Positions 32,210 to 43,600 of a stretch of 64,000 nt of DNA are shown in pieces. The stretch covers positions 2,728,001 through 2,792,000 of the forward strand of contig NZ_CP024847.1 in NCBI RefSeq assembly GCF_002892535.1, read 5' to 3'. Position 1 is the stretch's first letter. The number at the start of each line of letters is the position of its first letter. Position numbers and translations under genes: made by a program. Origin of the DNA: Aquella oligotrophica. GTDB taxonomy: Bacteria; Pseudomonadota; Gammaproteobacteria; Burkholderiales; UBA11063. Below the pieces are notes generated by a model. That model was not told where the DNA came from, made no database searches, and saw only the letters and a program-made list of their open reading frames with translations.

Positions 32210-32500
32210 TTAACCAACGATAGCCAAAATGTCGTCTTCACGCATAACTAGTAATTCTTTACCGTCCATTTTTACCGCTTGACCAGAATATTTACCAAAT
32301 AATACGCGATCACCAGCTTTAACACACATCTCCTGACGTGAACCGTTATCAAGTTTTTTACCCGAACCAACTGCTACAACTACACCCATATCTGGTTTTT
32401 CAGCTGCACTACCTGGTAAAACGATTCCTGATGCAGTTTTTTCTTCAGCTTCAACGCGCTCAACTACTACACGGTCATGTAAAGGCTTCAATGTTGCCAT
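32210..32500 (-). CDS. groES: Co-chaperonin GroES (10 kDa)
   Basis: 96 residues with the family start [25 protein letters not shown], quoted in part as [19 protein letters not shown], which includes the mobile loop that docks on GroEL. The C-terminus is [19 protein letters not shown]-like. It caps the GroEL ring. It is the first gene of the groES-groEL operon, with a good ribosome binding site (AGGAG) and a heat-shock-type promoter upstream. Confidence 0.98.
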   Translation of the reverse strand: MATLKPLHDRVVVERVEAEEKTASGIVLPGSAAEKPDMGVVVAVGSGKKLDNGSRQEMCVKAGDRVLFGKYSGQAVKMDGKELLVMREDDILAIVG

Positions 32501-32552
32501 ATCTAACTCCTAAAAAAGTTATAGTAACAATAAAAATTAATCTAACAATTGC

Positions 32553-32581
32553 TATATGGGAGTATAAAAGAGGATTTCAAG
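32553..32581 (-). promoter_or_regulatory. Sigma-32 (RpoH) type promoter of groES-groEL
   Basis: On the minus strand CTTGAAA (32581-32575), a 14-base spacer and CCCATATA (32560-32553) match the RpoH consensus (CTTGAAA then CCCCATnT) closely. It lies 53 bases before groES. This shows directly that the operon is probably heat-shock controlled. No CIRCE inverted repeat was seen. Confidence 0.75.
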
Positions 32582-32606
32582 AGCTTTTTATAATTTTTTT
32601 GCAAAT

Positions 32607-32640
32607 AAAAAAACCACTTCATGCTGAAAGTGGTTTTATT
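32607..32640 (-). terminator. Terminator of the GH20 gene
   Basis: AAAACCACTT (32610-32619) pairs with AAGTGGTTTT (32628-32637). On the minus strand the 3' arm continues into GGTTTTTTTATTT, a strong U-tract. It ends the hexosaminidase transcript just before the groES promoter. Confidence 0.85.
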
Positions 32641-32652
32641 TTACCGTATAAG

Positions 32653-35016
32653 CTAGTTTTTCGGACAGCTTGAGGATGGAACTTCTAAGGCAATACCATT
32701 GGGATAACCACGATAATGCACTGCAAATAGTTTATTCAAATATGCCAAGAAGCCAGTTTGCCCACAACCAAGCCGGATTGACAAGCTCTGCCAGTTTACT
32801 TGGTTATTTATATCAGTTATGGTAGCTGGTGACCAGCCAGCCTCAGCTAATCCAGCCATCTTTGGTAATGCCATATAAATCATATGCTCATAAGTAGCCA
32901 GATTTTCTGCCCATAAAGTACCTTCAAGTCCAAGTATATTTTGCTGATACGCTGGTGCTATCTGATTAACTGTCTGGGTAGCACTCACTGCACTCATTAA
33001 TGCTGCTTGCGTATCGGAAAATCCGGTTGCCCAAGTGAAACCTGGCTCAGTTATCGCTGGGTTATACGCTAGATCAAAATAGGTTTCATCAGCATAATCT
33101 AGAACAACTGGATAGCCAGATTCAGCCAATACTTTTGCTTGTGGAATCCCACCAGTGGAAGTATTCCAGATCCACACATGCCCTGCCTGCGCTGCTGGCA
33201 CTACGTTTTGTCCCAAAGCAGTTTCATCGGTCTGGATATATTGTTGCCAACCAGATATTTTAAGATTTGGATTTTTTGCCGCAAACATCTGGAAAAATAA
33301 CTGTGATTTACCCAATGCACTTAGATTAGCCCATTGTCCACTACAGCTGCTATCATTTGTCCAAGCGCCAGAACTTACCTCATCGCCTCCAACACTTATT
33401 TCATTGTTTATAGCATAAAGTGTACTTTGGTTGTTAAAGATGGTCGCCGCCTGATTAAAGATATTATCAAATAGCGTAGTAAACTTTGGACCAACCGATG
33501 TTGTGCTGTTGTAAGTACACACCGGAAGTACATCATCAGTATAACCTTGCACCGAGATAAAATCAGATTTATCGTTTGGATCAACCAGCTCATCAGGAAA
33601 AGCTTTAATCAGTGAGCGCGCATGTCCGGGAGTATCAATTTCGGGAATGATAGTAATTCCACGCTTATTCGCATAGCTAACAAGTTCAGCTAAATCATTC
33701 AATGAATAGGTTCCGGTATATGTAGTATTATATTGCGGATAAGTAAGATCATTAAAATTAGTAATATCCAGATTACCCTGAATAAACATTAATGCCGTAA
33801 TACTATTGGGATAACCACGCACATCAGCCACGGATTTAATGCTTGGATAAGCGGCAAGTCCAATTCGGGTGCCTTCATCATCAGCAAAATGCATATGGAG
33901 GGTATTTATCTTATGTGCCAATGCCAGATCAATTAATACCTTAATCTCGGCAACGCTAAAGAAATGACGTGCAGTATCAAGTAAAACCCCACGATATTTA
34001 AAGCGTGGATAATCAGTAATTGTAGCTGCCGCCAAAGTAGAGTTCTGGTTCCAAAGCTGACGTAAGCTTTGTAATGCATATAGCACACCAGTATTATTTA
34101 ACGCATAAACATAAATTACTCCATTTCCAATTGCAATCTGATAACCCTCGGGATTATTAGCAATTAATGTAGTATCACTTAATTGTTTTATAACTATACC
34201 ACTAGTTACATTAGGCTGATTATCAACCGTAGCTGATATTCCAAGATCTTTAGCCAGATCATCACGATAAAAATTTGCCACAGTGTTATCAGTATTTAAC
34301 TCATTATGTATTGCTAAACCACTTTGCAGTGTATAACTACCAGTTCCAGCTACATATGTAACTGGACTTGGGATAAGATTAACACTTTCAATAAATGAAT
34401 TTGAATTTGCCCAGATAGTATTTATATGCTGATTGATCTGTATATTAACTGCTGTCGCATCATAATCCAATAATTGATAAGTAGTAGTTGTTGTTGGAAT
34501 ATTAGAAACTTGGCTTCCTGAAGTAATAAAGAAGTTTTGTGGAACTGCTGAATAATTACCTGCATTCCATTGATTATTATGTAGTAGATTAACAACATAA
34601 TTAACCCCAGATTCTAGAATAAAACTGCCTTCTGGTGCCAGAACCGTTGTATAGCCAGCACTTAAATCTTGACTAGTTATTGAGGAAGTCGTCTGATATT
34701 TTAAATTAGCACAGCTAGTTGAATTTTCTATACAAATTTGCATAAGCAAATCAGGGTTTACTGATTGCTGAGTAGTTACCACAGTATCAAAGCTGCGAGG
34801 CATATAAAAGCCAAACTGCCAGTTAGATAACTTATTATTCCCATTGGTAAATTTTATTACCGTTGAAAACTGACTTGCCTGAGTATCACCAGCCATTTTA
34901 CCAACTGTTACTGAGCTTATATTGATTAGTGGAGTAGTATTGCTACTGGATGAATTGCCACTGCTACAAGATATAAGTAATGGCAACACAGCAAAAGTTA
35001 AAGCTATTTTCTTCAT
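32653..35016 (-). CDS. Beta-N-acetylhexosaminidase (GH20, chitobiase-like) lipoprotein
   Basis: 787 residues. The signal peptide ends in the lipobox LLISC, with Cys about 17 followed by SSG, so it is likely an outer-membrane lipoprotein. The first 170 residues resemble the carbohydrate-binding CHB_HEX domain. The GH20b domain spans about 200-335. The catalytic GH20 barrel starts near 337 (FKYRGVLLDTARHFF). The catalytic Asp-Glu pair is D545-E546 in VGGDEVSSG, and HMHFADDEGTRIGL is also present. The family removes terminal GlcNAc from chitin oligosaccharides. A GH19 chitinase at 61.6 kb would supply substrate. It has its own terminator. Confidence 0.88.
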   Translation of the reverse strand: MKKIALTFAVLPLLISCSSGNSSSSNTTPLINISSVTVGKMAGDTQASQFSTVIKFTNGNNKLSNWQFGFYMPRSFDTVVTTQQSVNPDLLMQICIENSTSCANLKYQTTSSITSQDLSAGYTTVLAPEGSFILESGVNYVVNLLHNNQWNAGNYSAVPQNFFITSGSQVSNIPTTTTTYQLLDYDATAVNIQINQHINTIWANSNSFIESVNLIPSPVTYVAGTGSYTLQSGLAIHNELNTDNTVANFYRDDLAKDLGISATVDNQPNVTSGIVIKQLSDTTLIANNPEGYQIAIGNGVIYVYALNNTGVLYALQSLRQLWNQNSTLAAATITDYPRFKYRGVLLDTARHFFSVAEIKVLIDLALAHKINTLHMHFADDEGTRIGLAAYPSIKSVADVRGYPNSITALMFIQGNLDITNFNDLTYPQYNTTYTGTYSLNDLAELVSYANKRGITIIPEIDTPGHARSLIKAFPDELVDPNDKSDFISVQGYTDDVLPVCTYNSTTSVGPKFTTLFDNIFNQAATIFNNQSTLYAINNEISVGGDEVSSGAWTNDSSCSGQWANLSALGKSQLFFQMFAAKNPNLKISGWQQYIQTDETALGQNVVPAAQAGHVWIWNTSTGGIPQAKVLAESGYPVVLDYADETYFDLAYNPAITEPGFTWATGFSDTQAALMSAVSATQTVNQIAPAYQQNILGLEGTLWAENLATYEHMIYMALPKMAGLAEAGWSPATITDINNQVNWQSLSIRLGCGQTGFLAYLNKLFAVHYRGYPNGIALEVPSSSCPKN

Positions 35017-35110
35017 TCTTTATTCCTGAATAAATGAGTCCTTAGAATTTTATCAGAATAAAGAAGCAGACAGTAATACAATATTGAATAACAGATATTC
35101 AGGATTATAG

Positions 35111-35211
35111 ACTAAAACAAATTGAAGTTTCTAGGTTGTTGTTTCGCTCCTTACTTACTACTTGTAAGCCACGTCACTCACGCCTACCATGCTCCTTCAA
35201 TCTGATTTAGT
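35111..35211. repeat. Imperfect inverted-repeat element upstream of the GH20 gene
   Basis: The left arm ACTAAAACAAATTGAAG (35111-35127) and the right arm CTTCAATCTGATTTAGT (35195-35211) are complementary at 15 of 17 positions, and flanking TATA sequences extend the match. The GC-richer centre (about 35145-35190) contains CGCTCCTTACTTACTACTTG and CACGCCTACC. This resembles the centre of the element at 6475-6582 in its GAGC...GGTAGGCG-like order on the opposite strand. It may be a second copy of a dispersed family. Confidence 0.45.
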
Positions 35212-35233
35212 ATACGAACTTTAAATTAGATGA

Positions 35234-35833
35234 TCAACCTACAATATATACTTGACCAGTCTGAGCACCTTCAACACTTTTACTATATGCTAAAGCAGCT
35301 TCAGCCGCCGCAACAGGTTTATAACCTCTAAAAAATGGTGCATAACCTGCCATTGCTTCAGTAATTACAGTTGGGCTTACGATATTTATTCTTAAACCTC
35401 GTGGTAACTCTATTGCAGCATGTTTAACAAACCCATCAAGTGCCCCATTTACCATTGCAGCACTACTACCCAAAACTATTGGGTCACGATTAAGAATGCC
35501 ACTAGTTAAGGTAAAAGAACCTTTATCATTAAGATGCTTAATTCCTTCCATAACTATATTTACCTGCCCCATTAGCTTATTGTCTAGTCCCTTAGCATAA
35601 AGTTCAGGCGTCATCTCTTCTAATTTGCCGAAATGAACTTTACCACTGGCAATAACTACCGCATCCAGATTTGTTACCTGAGCATACATTGCCCGAATCG
35701 AATCCAAATTACAAATATCAACTTGAACATCACCCGTTTTTGTCCCCGCAGTAATAACTTCATGTCTTTCTGCTAGCTCAGCAACAATTGCCTTACCGAT
35801 TGTACCACTCGCACCAATTACCAAAACTCTCAT
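35234..35833 (-). CDS. Short-chain dehydrogenase/reductase-like protein lacking the catalytic Tyr
   Basis: About 199 residues. A Rossmann fold with GASGTIGKAI near the N-terminus, the DAVVIASGKVHFGKLEEM region corresponding to NNAG, and a helix AAMVNGALDGFVKHAAIELP where the usual YxxxK would be. The Tyr is replaced (M or V there), as in a known subgroup of small SDRs, so redox activity is uncertain. Two ATG codons are adjacent, and I use the second, which follows GAGGATAA at better spacing. It may bind NAD(P) and could act on an unknown substrate. No operon partner. Confidence 0.75.
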   Translation of the reverse strand: MRVLVIGASGTIGKAIVAELAERHEVITAGTKTGDVQVDICNLDSIRAMYAQVTNLDAVVIASGKVHFGKLEEMTPELYAKGLDNKLMGQVNIVMEGIKHLNDKGSFTLTSGILNRDPIVLGSSAAMVNGALDGFVKHAAIELPRGLRINIVSPTVITEAMAGYAPFFRGYKPVAAAEAALAYSKSVEGAQTGQVYIVG

Positions 35834-36072
35834 CATTTATCCTCACACTGTTGAATTAAGTGCTCAATTGTAACGACTATTTACATCCACTGTCAAATAA
35901 TCCATAACTAACTAATACTATTGAGATTATTAACATAATATTATTCACCAAAAATTAAACCACAAAAAATATAAGTTTATATAACCACAATATAAAAAAT
36001 GTATTACAATATCTAAATAAACAAGGTTATTTAAAATACCTTATCTTATTTAAACTTATCGGAGACAAAAAT

Positions 36073-36876
36073 ATGAATGCATCAGAATTATTTAATAACC
36101 TTTGGGATCAATACGTAAAAGAAAGTCCCGAAGCACTTGAGATTTATAATAAATTTGTAGAATTTGGCGAAGAGGTTATTAATGATCACATTGCCTTTCG
36201 CACCTTTGATGATCCGCGCATCAATGTTGAGCAACTAGCAATTCATTTTGAAAAACTTGGTTATGAAGTAAAAGGTGAATATGTATTTGAAAGTAAATGC
36301 CTAAGAGCTAAACATTTTGAACATAAAACCGACCCCAAACAACCAAAAGTATTTATCAGTGAGTTAACAACCAGTAAATTCAGTCAATACTTACAGGATA
36401 AAGCCAAAGAATGTGTAGAGCGGATTCCACAAGCGTTTTTGGGCACGCCTGAATTACTCTATTCTGGTGCAATCTGGGCTGATCTTGATTATGAAGTATA
36501 TCAGAAACTTCTTGCTGAATCTGAGTACGCTGCATGGCTCTATGTATTTGGATTTCGCGCAAATCATTTTACTGTCTATATCAATGAATTAAAAAAACTT
36601 GATACAATTGAAAAAGTAAATGAGTTTTTAAAAGAGAATGGATTTACCCTAAATACCGCAGGCGGTGAAATAAAAGGGACTCCAGAAGAACTCTTAGAAC
36701 AATCCAGCACCATGGCAAATAAAGTTCCAGTAAAATTTAGTCAAGGAACTTATGAAATTTTGAATAGCTTTTATGAATTTGCCAAACGCTATCCGCAAAC
36801 TGATGGTTCAATTTATCAGGGTTTCATTGCCAAATCAGCAGATAAATTATTTGAAAGTACTTATGTAGGCGGCTAA
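36073..36876 (+). CDS. DUF1338 family protein, 2-oxoadipate dioxygenase/decarboxylase-like
   Basis: 267 residues. The metal-ligand motifs of the family are visible: His in NDHIAFRTFDDPR (about residue 39), His in FRANHFTVYINEL, and Glu in NSFYEFAKRYP, and the C-terminal SADKLFESTYVGG is typical. Related enzymes (HglS/YdcJ) convert 2-oxoadipate to 2-hydroxyglutarate in lysine breakdown and use iron(II). The substrate here is inferred from the family only. GGAGAC eight bases before the ATG is a good ribosome binding site. It is the only plus-strand gene between 14 and 56 kb, and convergent with the signalling operon. Confidence 0.82.
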   Translation: MNASELFNNLWDQYVKESPEALEIYNKFVEFGEEVINDHIAFRTFDDPRINVEQLAIHFEKLGYEVKGEYVFESKCLRAKHFEHKTDPKQPKVFISELTTSKFSQYLQDKAKECVERIPQAFLGTPELLYSGAIWADLDYEVYQKLLAESEYAAWLYVFGFRANHFTVYINELKKLDTIEKVNEFLKENGFTLNTAGGEIKGTPEELLEQSSTMANKVPVKFSQGTYEILNSFYEFAKRYPQTDGSIYQGFIAKSADKLFESTYVGG

Positions 36877-36888
36877 TTCAAATAACCA

Positions 36889-36924
36889 TTGACCTCCTGA
36901 TTCATAAATGCAGCAGGAGGTCAA
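36889..36924. terminator. Bidirectional terminator between DUF1338 and the signalling operon
   Basis: TTGACCTCCTG (36889-36899) and CAGGAGGTCAA (36914-36924) form an 11-bp perfect stem with a 14-base loop between convergent genes. TTTACTTTG follows on the plus strand. It likely ends both transcripts. Confidence 0.8.
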
Positions 36925-36962
36925 TTTACTTTGTTAATAGATCTAAAAAAAATCCACCACTA

Positions 36963-37874
36963 CTATGAAAATGTAACCAACTGATTTCTACCATTACTCT
37001 TTGCCTGATATAAAGCCTTATCTGCAATGGCAAGTACATTAGAAGCAGCGTCGAGTTTAAAGGGCAGAAATATTGCAAGACCAGCACTAATGGTAATAAA
37101 TGGACTAACCTTTGAATAAGCATGCTGGATTTGAAGTTTCTCTACAGCCTTAATCACTTGATCTACTAGTGAAATAACTTCTTCTTTTTCTAACTCAGGT
37201 AATACCAAAACAAATTCTTCCCCACCATAACGAGCAACAAGTGCCCCCTTAACCATATTCACGTACTTTTTCAGACATTTTGCTAGCTCAATCAGACAAA
37301 CATCCCCCATGCCATGCCCATAATTATCATTATAGTTTTTAAAATAATCAACATCAATCATAACTAGGGAAAGTTTCTGTTGCTGTTTTTGACACTCATC
37401 TAAAATAAGAGGTAGCCTACCATCCAGATAACGACGATTAAAAATCTGGGTTAATCCATCTATTTGGGCAAGCTCTTCCAACAAATCACTTTTAAGTTTC
37501 AAGCTCACCTGATTCCGCACACGAACCTTGACAATTGCGGGATGAAATGGTTTGATTATATAATCAACCGCCCCAAGATTAAACCCAGCTTCTTCATCGT
37601 CAACATCATTTTTGGCGGTCACAAATATAATGGGAATCTTGTTGGTATTATTTTCCGCTTTTAACCTTCGGCAAACCTGATAGCCATCGATAGTCGGCAT
37701 GACAATATCAAGTAATATTAGATCTATTCTTTCCCCCGAAGAAGCAATCTCAATAGCCTTTTCACCACTTGTTGCAACCTTTAGGTGATAATCATTTTTC
37801 AGAATCTCAGATAATATTTGGATATTTATAGGTGTATCATCTACAATCAAAATAGTAGCTTTATATTGATTCAT
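36963..37874 (-). CDS. Response regulator with GGDEF diguanylate cyclase (PleD-like, one receiver)
   Basis: 303 residues from ATG 37874. The N-terminal receiver has acidic D12-D13 and the phosphorylation site D56 (in LILLDIVMP), and K109-P110 matches KPF. The GGDEF domain has the metal site D174-D176 (MIDVDYFKN), [10 protein letters not shown] and the intact active site GGEEF at 217-221. The inhibitory RxxD is absent (KGAL in its place), so product feedback may be lost. The start ATG lies inside the end of the upstream hybrid-kinase gene (14-base overlap), so the kinase is its probable partner. It should make c-di-GMP when phosphorylated. Confidence 0.93.
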   Translation of the reverse strand: MNQYKATILIVDDTPINIQILSEILKNDYHLKVATSGEKAIEIASSGERIDLILLDIVMPTIDGYQVCRRLKAENNTNKIPIIFVTAKNDVDDEEAGFNLGAVDYIIKPFHPAIVKVRVRNQVSLKLKSDLLEELAQIDGLTQIFNRRYLDGRLPLILDECQKQQQKLSLVMIDVDYFKNYNDNYGHGMGDVCLIELAKCLKKYVNMVKGALVARYGGEEFVLVLPELEKEEVISLVDQVIKAVEKLQIQHAYSKVSPFITISAGLAIFLPFKLDAASNVLAIADKALYQAKSNGRNQLVTFS

Positions 37875-40668
37875 GAGACTCCACTCCACTAACAAAAATA
37901 TTTAAGCCATGTACTCTCAACTCATGCTGTAAACCATTAGAAAGCTGTTCCAGCTTTAATATCTCAGAATCATTAGGAGTTTTCCCATTCTTTATTGAAA
38001 GTTCAAGTTTAGCAAAAAAATTTGCTAACCCAGTGACATAAAGATTGGCACATGCTCCACGTAAAGAATGGCTGGCTCTAAATAACTCATCAATACTCCT
38101 GAGCTCTGACTCACCACACAACAAGATATATTGCTCTATTTGCTGCAATAGTTTAGAAAATAATTTAGCTAATAATTCATGGTTATTGGCGAAAGTTCTC
38201 TCAATACTCCCCCAATCTATACCCAAGATGGAATCCAAATTTGGAATAACTATCGCGTCTCCCTCTTGATAACACCAGTGAGCAATTTTTGTGTATAACT
38301 CCTGCATGTCAATTGGCTTAGCTATATGATCACACATTCCTGATGCAAACATATTTGCTTTATCCTCAGCCATAACGGTTGCAGTTAAAGCAATTATTGG
38401 TAATTTAGGATTAGCTGCATGGATCAGCTTTGCAGCATCATAACCACTCATGATCGGCATTTGGAGATCCATTAATATCAGATCAAATATTTCATTTTGC
38501 TCAATAATGAAGTTAACTACCTCCTGACCGTTATTGGCAATAGTTATCTGCGCACCTACTCTGACTAGCATGGCAGTAACTACTTCCTGATTAATTTCAT
38601 TATCTTCAGCTATCAAAATTCTGAGGGTGCTAAAATCTGTAATCGCAGTATTTACACTAGTATATTCATTATATGAATAAACTCCTTTTAGTGCATCCTC
38701 CATTGACTGAAGTAACATATGTGGTAAAACTGGTTTTTGTAACAAAGTAATTTGCTCATTATTTCCTAAATTGATTTCCTCACTAGAATATGCACTAACT
38801 ATCAATACTGAAGGAATCTGTCCTTTTATTAACCCGCCAGCAGCAAGCTTGCGAATTTTATTAATTGCATCTAACCCATTCATACCAGGCATTCGCCAAT
38901 CCATCAGTATAAAATCAAATCCTTGGTTTTCAGATTCAACCAATATTTTTGCAATTGCATTTTCAGCACTATCCGCTTCAATAACTTCATAGCCATTTTT
39001 TAATAAAATTTCCCTAAGAATATCACGCGCAAGCTCCTGATCATCAACAATCAGAATTCGCTTACCATGCCCTACAGATAAAGCTTGGGAATTACTCTCC
39101 TGCTGTATATGTCTAACAATAGGCAAGCGCAACTGGAAATAAAAAACCGAGCCATGGTTAAGCTTGCTGTCAACCTTGAGCTGACTACCCATTTCCGCAA
39201 GTATTTTGCTACTAATAACTAACCCCAGACCTGTACCGCCATATTTCCTAGTAATAGAAGAGTCCGATTGGGTAAATGGCTTAAATAACCGTGATAGCTG
39301 TTCTTCACTAATTCCAATTCCAGTATCTTTTATACTAAATTCAATCAAGGCCAGATCATCGCCTGACTCTAGAAGATTAAGTTTAAGCTCAATATAGCCT
39401 TTTTCGGTAAATTTTATCGCATTACTCAATAAATTATTAATCACTTGGGTCAAACGTAATGAATCTCCAAGCAATTCTGTAGGAATATCATCATGCATCC
39501 GTACATAAAACTCAAGCTTATCCAAATTTCCATTAGTTACAGAAAAAACAGTTACTATCTGATGGATTAACTCGTGAAGATTAAATGGTTGCTGCTCAAG
39601 CTCCAGTTTACCCGACTCAATCTTAGAATAATCTAAAATATCATTGATTATACCCAGTAGCAATTTTGAAGAGGCGGTGATTTTTTGCAGATACCCACTC
39701 TGAATATAGTCTAGTCTAGTTTGTAATAAAAGTTGACTTAGTCCAATAACTGCATTTAACGGTGTCCGAATTTCATGACTCATATTCGCCACAAACGCAC
39801 TTTTTGCAATGCTCGCTGCCTCGGCTTCTGCTTTTGCCTGAATCAACTTAGTTTCATAACTTTTCCGCTCGGTAATATCCTGGAGTACACCATAAACCCG
39901 GTAGCATTTACCATTCTGCATTTCGGGAAACCCTTTGCATCTAACCCATTTCTCATTACCCAAATAAGTAACAATAATAAATTCATCATCAAATGGAATA
40001 CCATTTTCAATCGCATTGCCAAAAAGTCGAATTATTTTGTCCCGACTTTCTCCTTCTTTATAAAAAGAAACCCCATCTGTAACTGAAGGCTGAAATCCAG
40101 CTGGTGTTTCATGCATTTGCGCGGTATATTCACCCCAATATACAGTATCACGTCCAACATCATATTCCCAACTACCAACCAATACCAATTTTGCCGTCTC
40201 TGCCAAAAGTTTTTCACTATGTTTAAGCTTATCATCAAGTTCAACAAATTTGGTAATATCCTTGGCAATTCCCAAGTAACCTGTAATTTGTCCATCCGCT
40301 CCCCGAAGAGTAGTAATAGTTAATTCAACTTTTATCCTGTTAGCATCTTTGCCAATCCATGTCCATTGACCAATATCCGGTGCGCTAGTCATCCTTGATT
40401 TATGAATAAAAACCTCAAATCCAGGATTTATCCGACATATAGACTCCCTTGATAACTCACTGGCTTTTTGCTCAATTTCGGTAGAATCATGAAATATTGT
40501 CAATGAATTAATACCAATCATTTCTTTGGCAGTATAACCAAGTAGTTGCTCGGCTCCATGATTAAAAATTTGGATAACTCCATTAATATCAGTGGAAATT
40601 ATGGCATAATTTGTGCTATTTAGGATCTCACCTATCTCAGGTATTACATTCACTTTATTTATTCTCAA
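37861..40668 (-). CDS. Hybrid sensor histidine kinase PAS-PAS-HisKA-HATPase-REC-REC-HPt
   Basis: About 935 residues, soluble with no membrane segment. Two PAS domains (about 15-140 and 155-268) precede the dimerisation domain with phospho-acceptor H298 ([14 protein letters not shown]). The HATPase_c domain has [21 protein letters not shown] and [10 protein letters not shown]. Then come two receivers, each with a DWRMPG or DLQMPI phospho-site, and a C-terminal HPt domain with ASHSLRGAC. Both PAS domains and the core are paralogous to the adjacent giant kinase, so it looks like a tandem duplicate that lost its membrane input. The start TTG at 40668 overlaps the upstream gene; GTG at 40653 is an alternative. 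Confidence 0.93.
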   Translation of the reverse strand: MRINKVNVIPEIGEILNSTNYAIISTDINGVIQIFNHGAEQLLGYTAKEMIGINSLTIFHDSTEIEQKASELSRESICRINPGFEVFIHKSRMTSAPDIGQWTWIGKDANRIKVELTITTLRGADGQITGYLGIAKDITKFVELDDKLKHSEKLLAETAKLVLVGSWEYDVGRDTVYWGEYTAQMHETPAGFQPSVTDGVSFYKEGESRDKIIRLFGNAIENGIPFDDEFIIVTYLGNEKWVRCKGFPEMQNGKCYRVYGVLQDITERKSYETKLIQAKAEAEAASIAKSAFVANMSHEIRTPLNAVIGLSQLLLQTRLDYIQSGYLQKITASSKLLLGIINDILDYSKIESGKLELEQQPFNLHELIHQIVTVFSVTNGNLDKLEFYVRMHDDIPTELLGDSLRLTQVINNLLSNAIKFTEKGYIELKLNLLESGDDLALIEFSIKDTGIGISEEQLSRLFKPFTQSDSSITRKYGGTGLGLVISSKILAEMGSQLKVDSKLNHGSVFYFQLRLPIVRHIQQESNSQALSVGHGKRILIVDDQELARDILREILLKNGYEVIEADSAENAIAKILVESENQGFDFILMDWRMPGMNGLDAINKIRKLAAGGLIKGQIPSVLIVSAYSSEEINLGNNEQITLLQKPVLPHMLLQSMEDALKGVYSYNEYTSVNTAITDFSTLRILIAEDNEINQEVVTAMLVRVGAQITIANNGQEVVNFIIEQNEIFDLILMDLQMPIMSGYDAAKLIHAANPKLPIIALTATVMAEDKANMFASGMCDHIAKPIDMQELYTKIAHWCYQEGDAIVIPNLDSILGIDWGSIERTFANNHELLAKLFSKLLQQIEQYILLCGESELRSIDELFRASHSLRGACANLYVTGLANFFAKLELSIKNGKTPNDSEILKLEQLSNGLQHELRVHGLNIFVSGVESHESI

Positions 40669-43600
40669 CTAAAGATTTTTTTATTTCATTTCCTAGATTA
40701 ACCGCAGCATCAAAAGCAAAGTTTTCAATCAGACGGATAAACTGATGAATTAATCCCTCAACAAAAGATCCTTTAGCCATGAAATCTAACTGTTTTAGGT
40801 CATCATTTTCAACAATTTCATTAACTGAAATTACCTGCATAACTTTATCAAGTATTTCCAAAATCGAGTCAGTATTAGTTGAAAAAGTATTCAGTCCACC
40901 ATATTCTGCATATAAGCTATTTTGTAACTTATTTAATTCAAAATTGAACTGCGTGATTAACTTATTCAAACTCTCATAATTTGTTTGACTAAAGCCGCTA
41001 TCAGACTTGGTTTCTTCTTCCAAACTACTAAATAATGTAAAAAGTGGATTTAGTCCTAAATTACCAGCAGCCCCCTTGAGAGAATGCAGCAAATTACAAA
41101 TTTGGCTTTGAGAGTGTTTCTCTATACTGCTAGCTAAAAGTAACATAGCTTCATCAAGCTGTATACTAAACTGCCCAAATAACTTCAATGCTTTCTCAAG
41201 GTCACCATTTACCACAGTTTTTATATACTCTAGATCAATAATAAAATCAACATATTGCTGAATCTGTTTTTCTGACATTTCTGCCTCAACACCAAGATCT
41301 ACCTTCAACCATTTGGCAACTGTCAAATATAGTTTATTTGTTTCAATAGGTTTTGCAATATGATCACACATTCCCGAATTCAACATCAGTTTAATATCTT
41401 CACTCATAACTGTTGCCGTTAAAGCAATAATCGGCAAATTTGGTAATTGTTGATGAATAATAGTAGCAGCCTCATAACCACTCATCACAGGCATTTGTAA
41501 ATCCATTAAAATCAGATCTATTTTGGCAGAATTGTTATTCGTAACCATATTTACTGCTTCAAGCCCATTATTAGCGATCATGACTGTTGCACCGATCTTA
41601 TTCAACATAAGACTTGCAACTTCCTGGTTAATCAGATTATCTTCAACCAGCAAAATATTTTTACCTAAGAGTGAAACCAATTGTGGTTTAGCTTCCGGCA
41701 TTTCCTGCAAGGTACTATTGATACTAAGTTGCAGAGCATTAATCAGCATTCCACGCGTCACTGGTTTAGTAAGTAAAGCAACATCATCTTCTTTGGTCAA
41801 AGCTATCTCATGTTTTGAGTACGCACTTACCAGTAAAATTGTTGGCGCAGTTCGCCCCAATACTCCCTCTTTCGCCATTAGCTTTAATTTACGAATAGCA
41901 GTTAAACCATTCATGCCAGACATTTTCCAATCCATAATTACAAAATCAAAGCCACTGTCTTTATCTGACAATATCATGGTCAAAGCTTCCTCAGCACTCT
42001 GTGCCTCAGATACATTCTGGCTAAGTCCCTCGAGAATATTTCGTAAAATATTTCTGGTTATGGGTTCATCATCAACAATCAGAACTCTTTTGCCCCTAAT
42101 TTTAGTCAATCCTCCCTCTTCAGGAACATCTTCGTATGGCAGGTTTAAGTTGAAACTAAATTTAGAACCAATACCGGACACGCTCTCAAGATTTAATTCA
42201 GACCCCATAACCCGCAGAATCTGGTTACTGATGACCAACCCCAGTCCAGTTCCGCCATATTTACGGGTAATCGAGGAGTCTGATTGGCTAAATGGTTTAA
42301 ATAGTGACTGCTGTTGCTCCTCAGCAATACCGATACCAGTATCTTTCATCGAAACCAGAAGTGAGACGGTTTTTTCCGGCGGATTAATCGATAATAAACT
42401 AATAGTCAGTTCAATTTTACCTTCTGGAGTAAATTTAACGGCATTACTAAGTAGATTTGTCAGGACTTGTGCAATCCGTAATTTATCACCAAAAAGATTT
42501 TGGGGAACATTATTATCAACATGGATAAAAAATTCAAGATTTTCAGGAGAACGATTATTTGCAATAAATATAATTATCAACTGGTTTAAAACTTCATCAA
42601 GATTAAATCTCACCTTTTCAAGCATTAACTTGCCAGCCTCAATTTTTGAATAATCAAGAATATCATTAATTATCCCTAGTAGCAATTGTGAAGAATTGAT
42701 TATTTTATTAACGTAATCCTTTTGAATATGATTAAGCGAGGTATCTGTAAGTAACTGGCTTAATCCAATAACTGCATTCATTGGAGTTCTAATCTCGTGG
42801 CTCATATTAGCGACAAAATTACTTTTGGCAATGCTTGCTTCTTCGGCAGCTTTTCTTGCTGCAATCAGGTTTGCTTCATACTCTACCTGCTGACTGATAT
42901 CAACTACTACCGACCAGATAACTTCGCGACCAGTATGATCAGTGGTCAAAATACCATTTAGCAGAACTGGATAACAGCTGCCATCTTTCCTGATGTATTC
43001 TTTTCTATACGGACCATAAAGACGTGTTGCTTTTAAGGACTCCAACTGAATCTGCTCTTGCTCCTGATATTCAGAAGGGGTTATATCCCAATAATCACTT
43101 TGTTTTATCTCTTCAAGAGTATAGCCGATTGAATTAAGTAATGAGTTATTGGCTTCAAGAAAAGCACCTGTCGCAAAATCATTCATGGCAATACCAACTG
43201 GCGATAATTCAAACAGATTCTGGAATTTTTCCGCAGTTTTTTGCAATTCATTCTGCAATATCTTATAGTTACTGATTTCTTGATGAGTACCATACATTAA
43301 TTCAGGCTTCCCATCATTAGTCCAGGTAGTAACTTTTCCACGATCAAGCACCCAGACCCAATACCCATCACGATGCCGCATACGTATTTCACAAGCATAA
43401 AATTCAGATTTGCCAGTAAAATGCTCCTGCAATAATTGATTTCTACGAATTTTGTCATCCGGATGCATACATTTAGTCGAGGTGTTTATATCTGTAGGAG
43501 CTAACTCCTCCAATGTATAACCGATTGTTTCAGCCCATTTTTTATTAAAAATAGTCGCACCAGTTTGAATATTCCACTCCCAAGTGCCAAGACCAGTACC

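Noticed and set aside
41523-42653. A 376-codon open frame on the plus strand inside the giant kinase gene.
   Set aside because: It is antisense to a well-supported HisKA/HATPase/REC region, has no ribosome binding site and low-complexity Ser-rich text, so it is a shadow.
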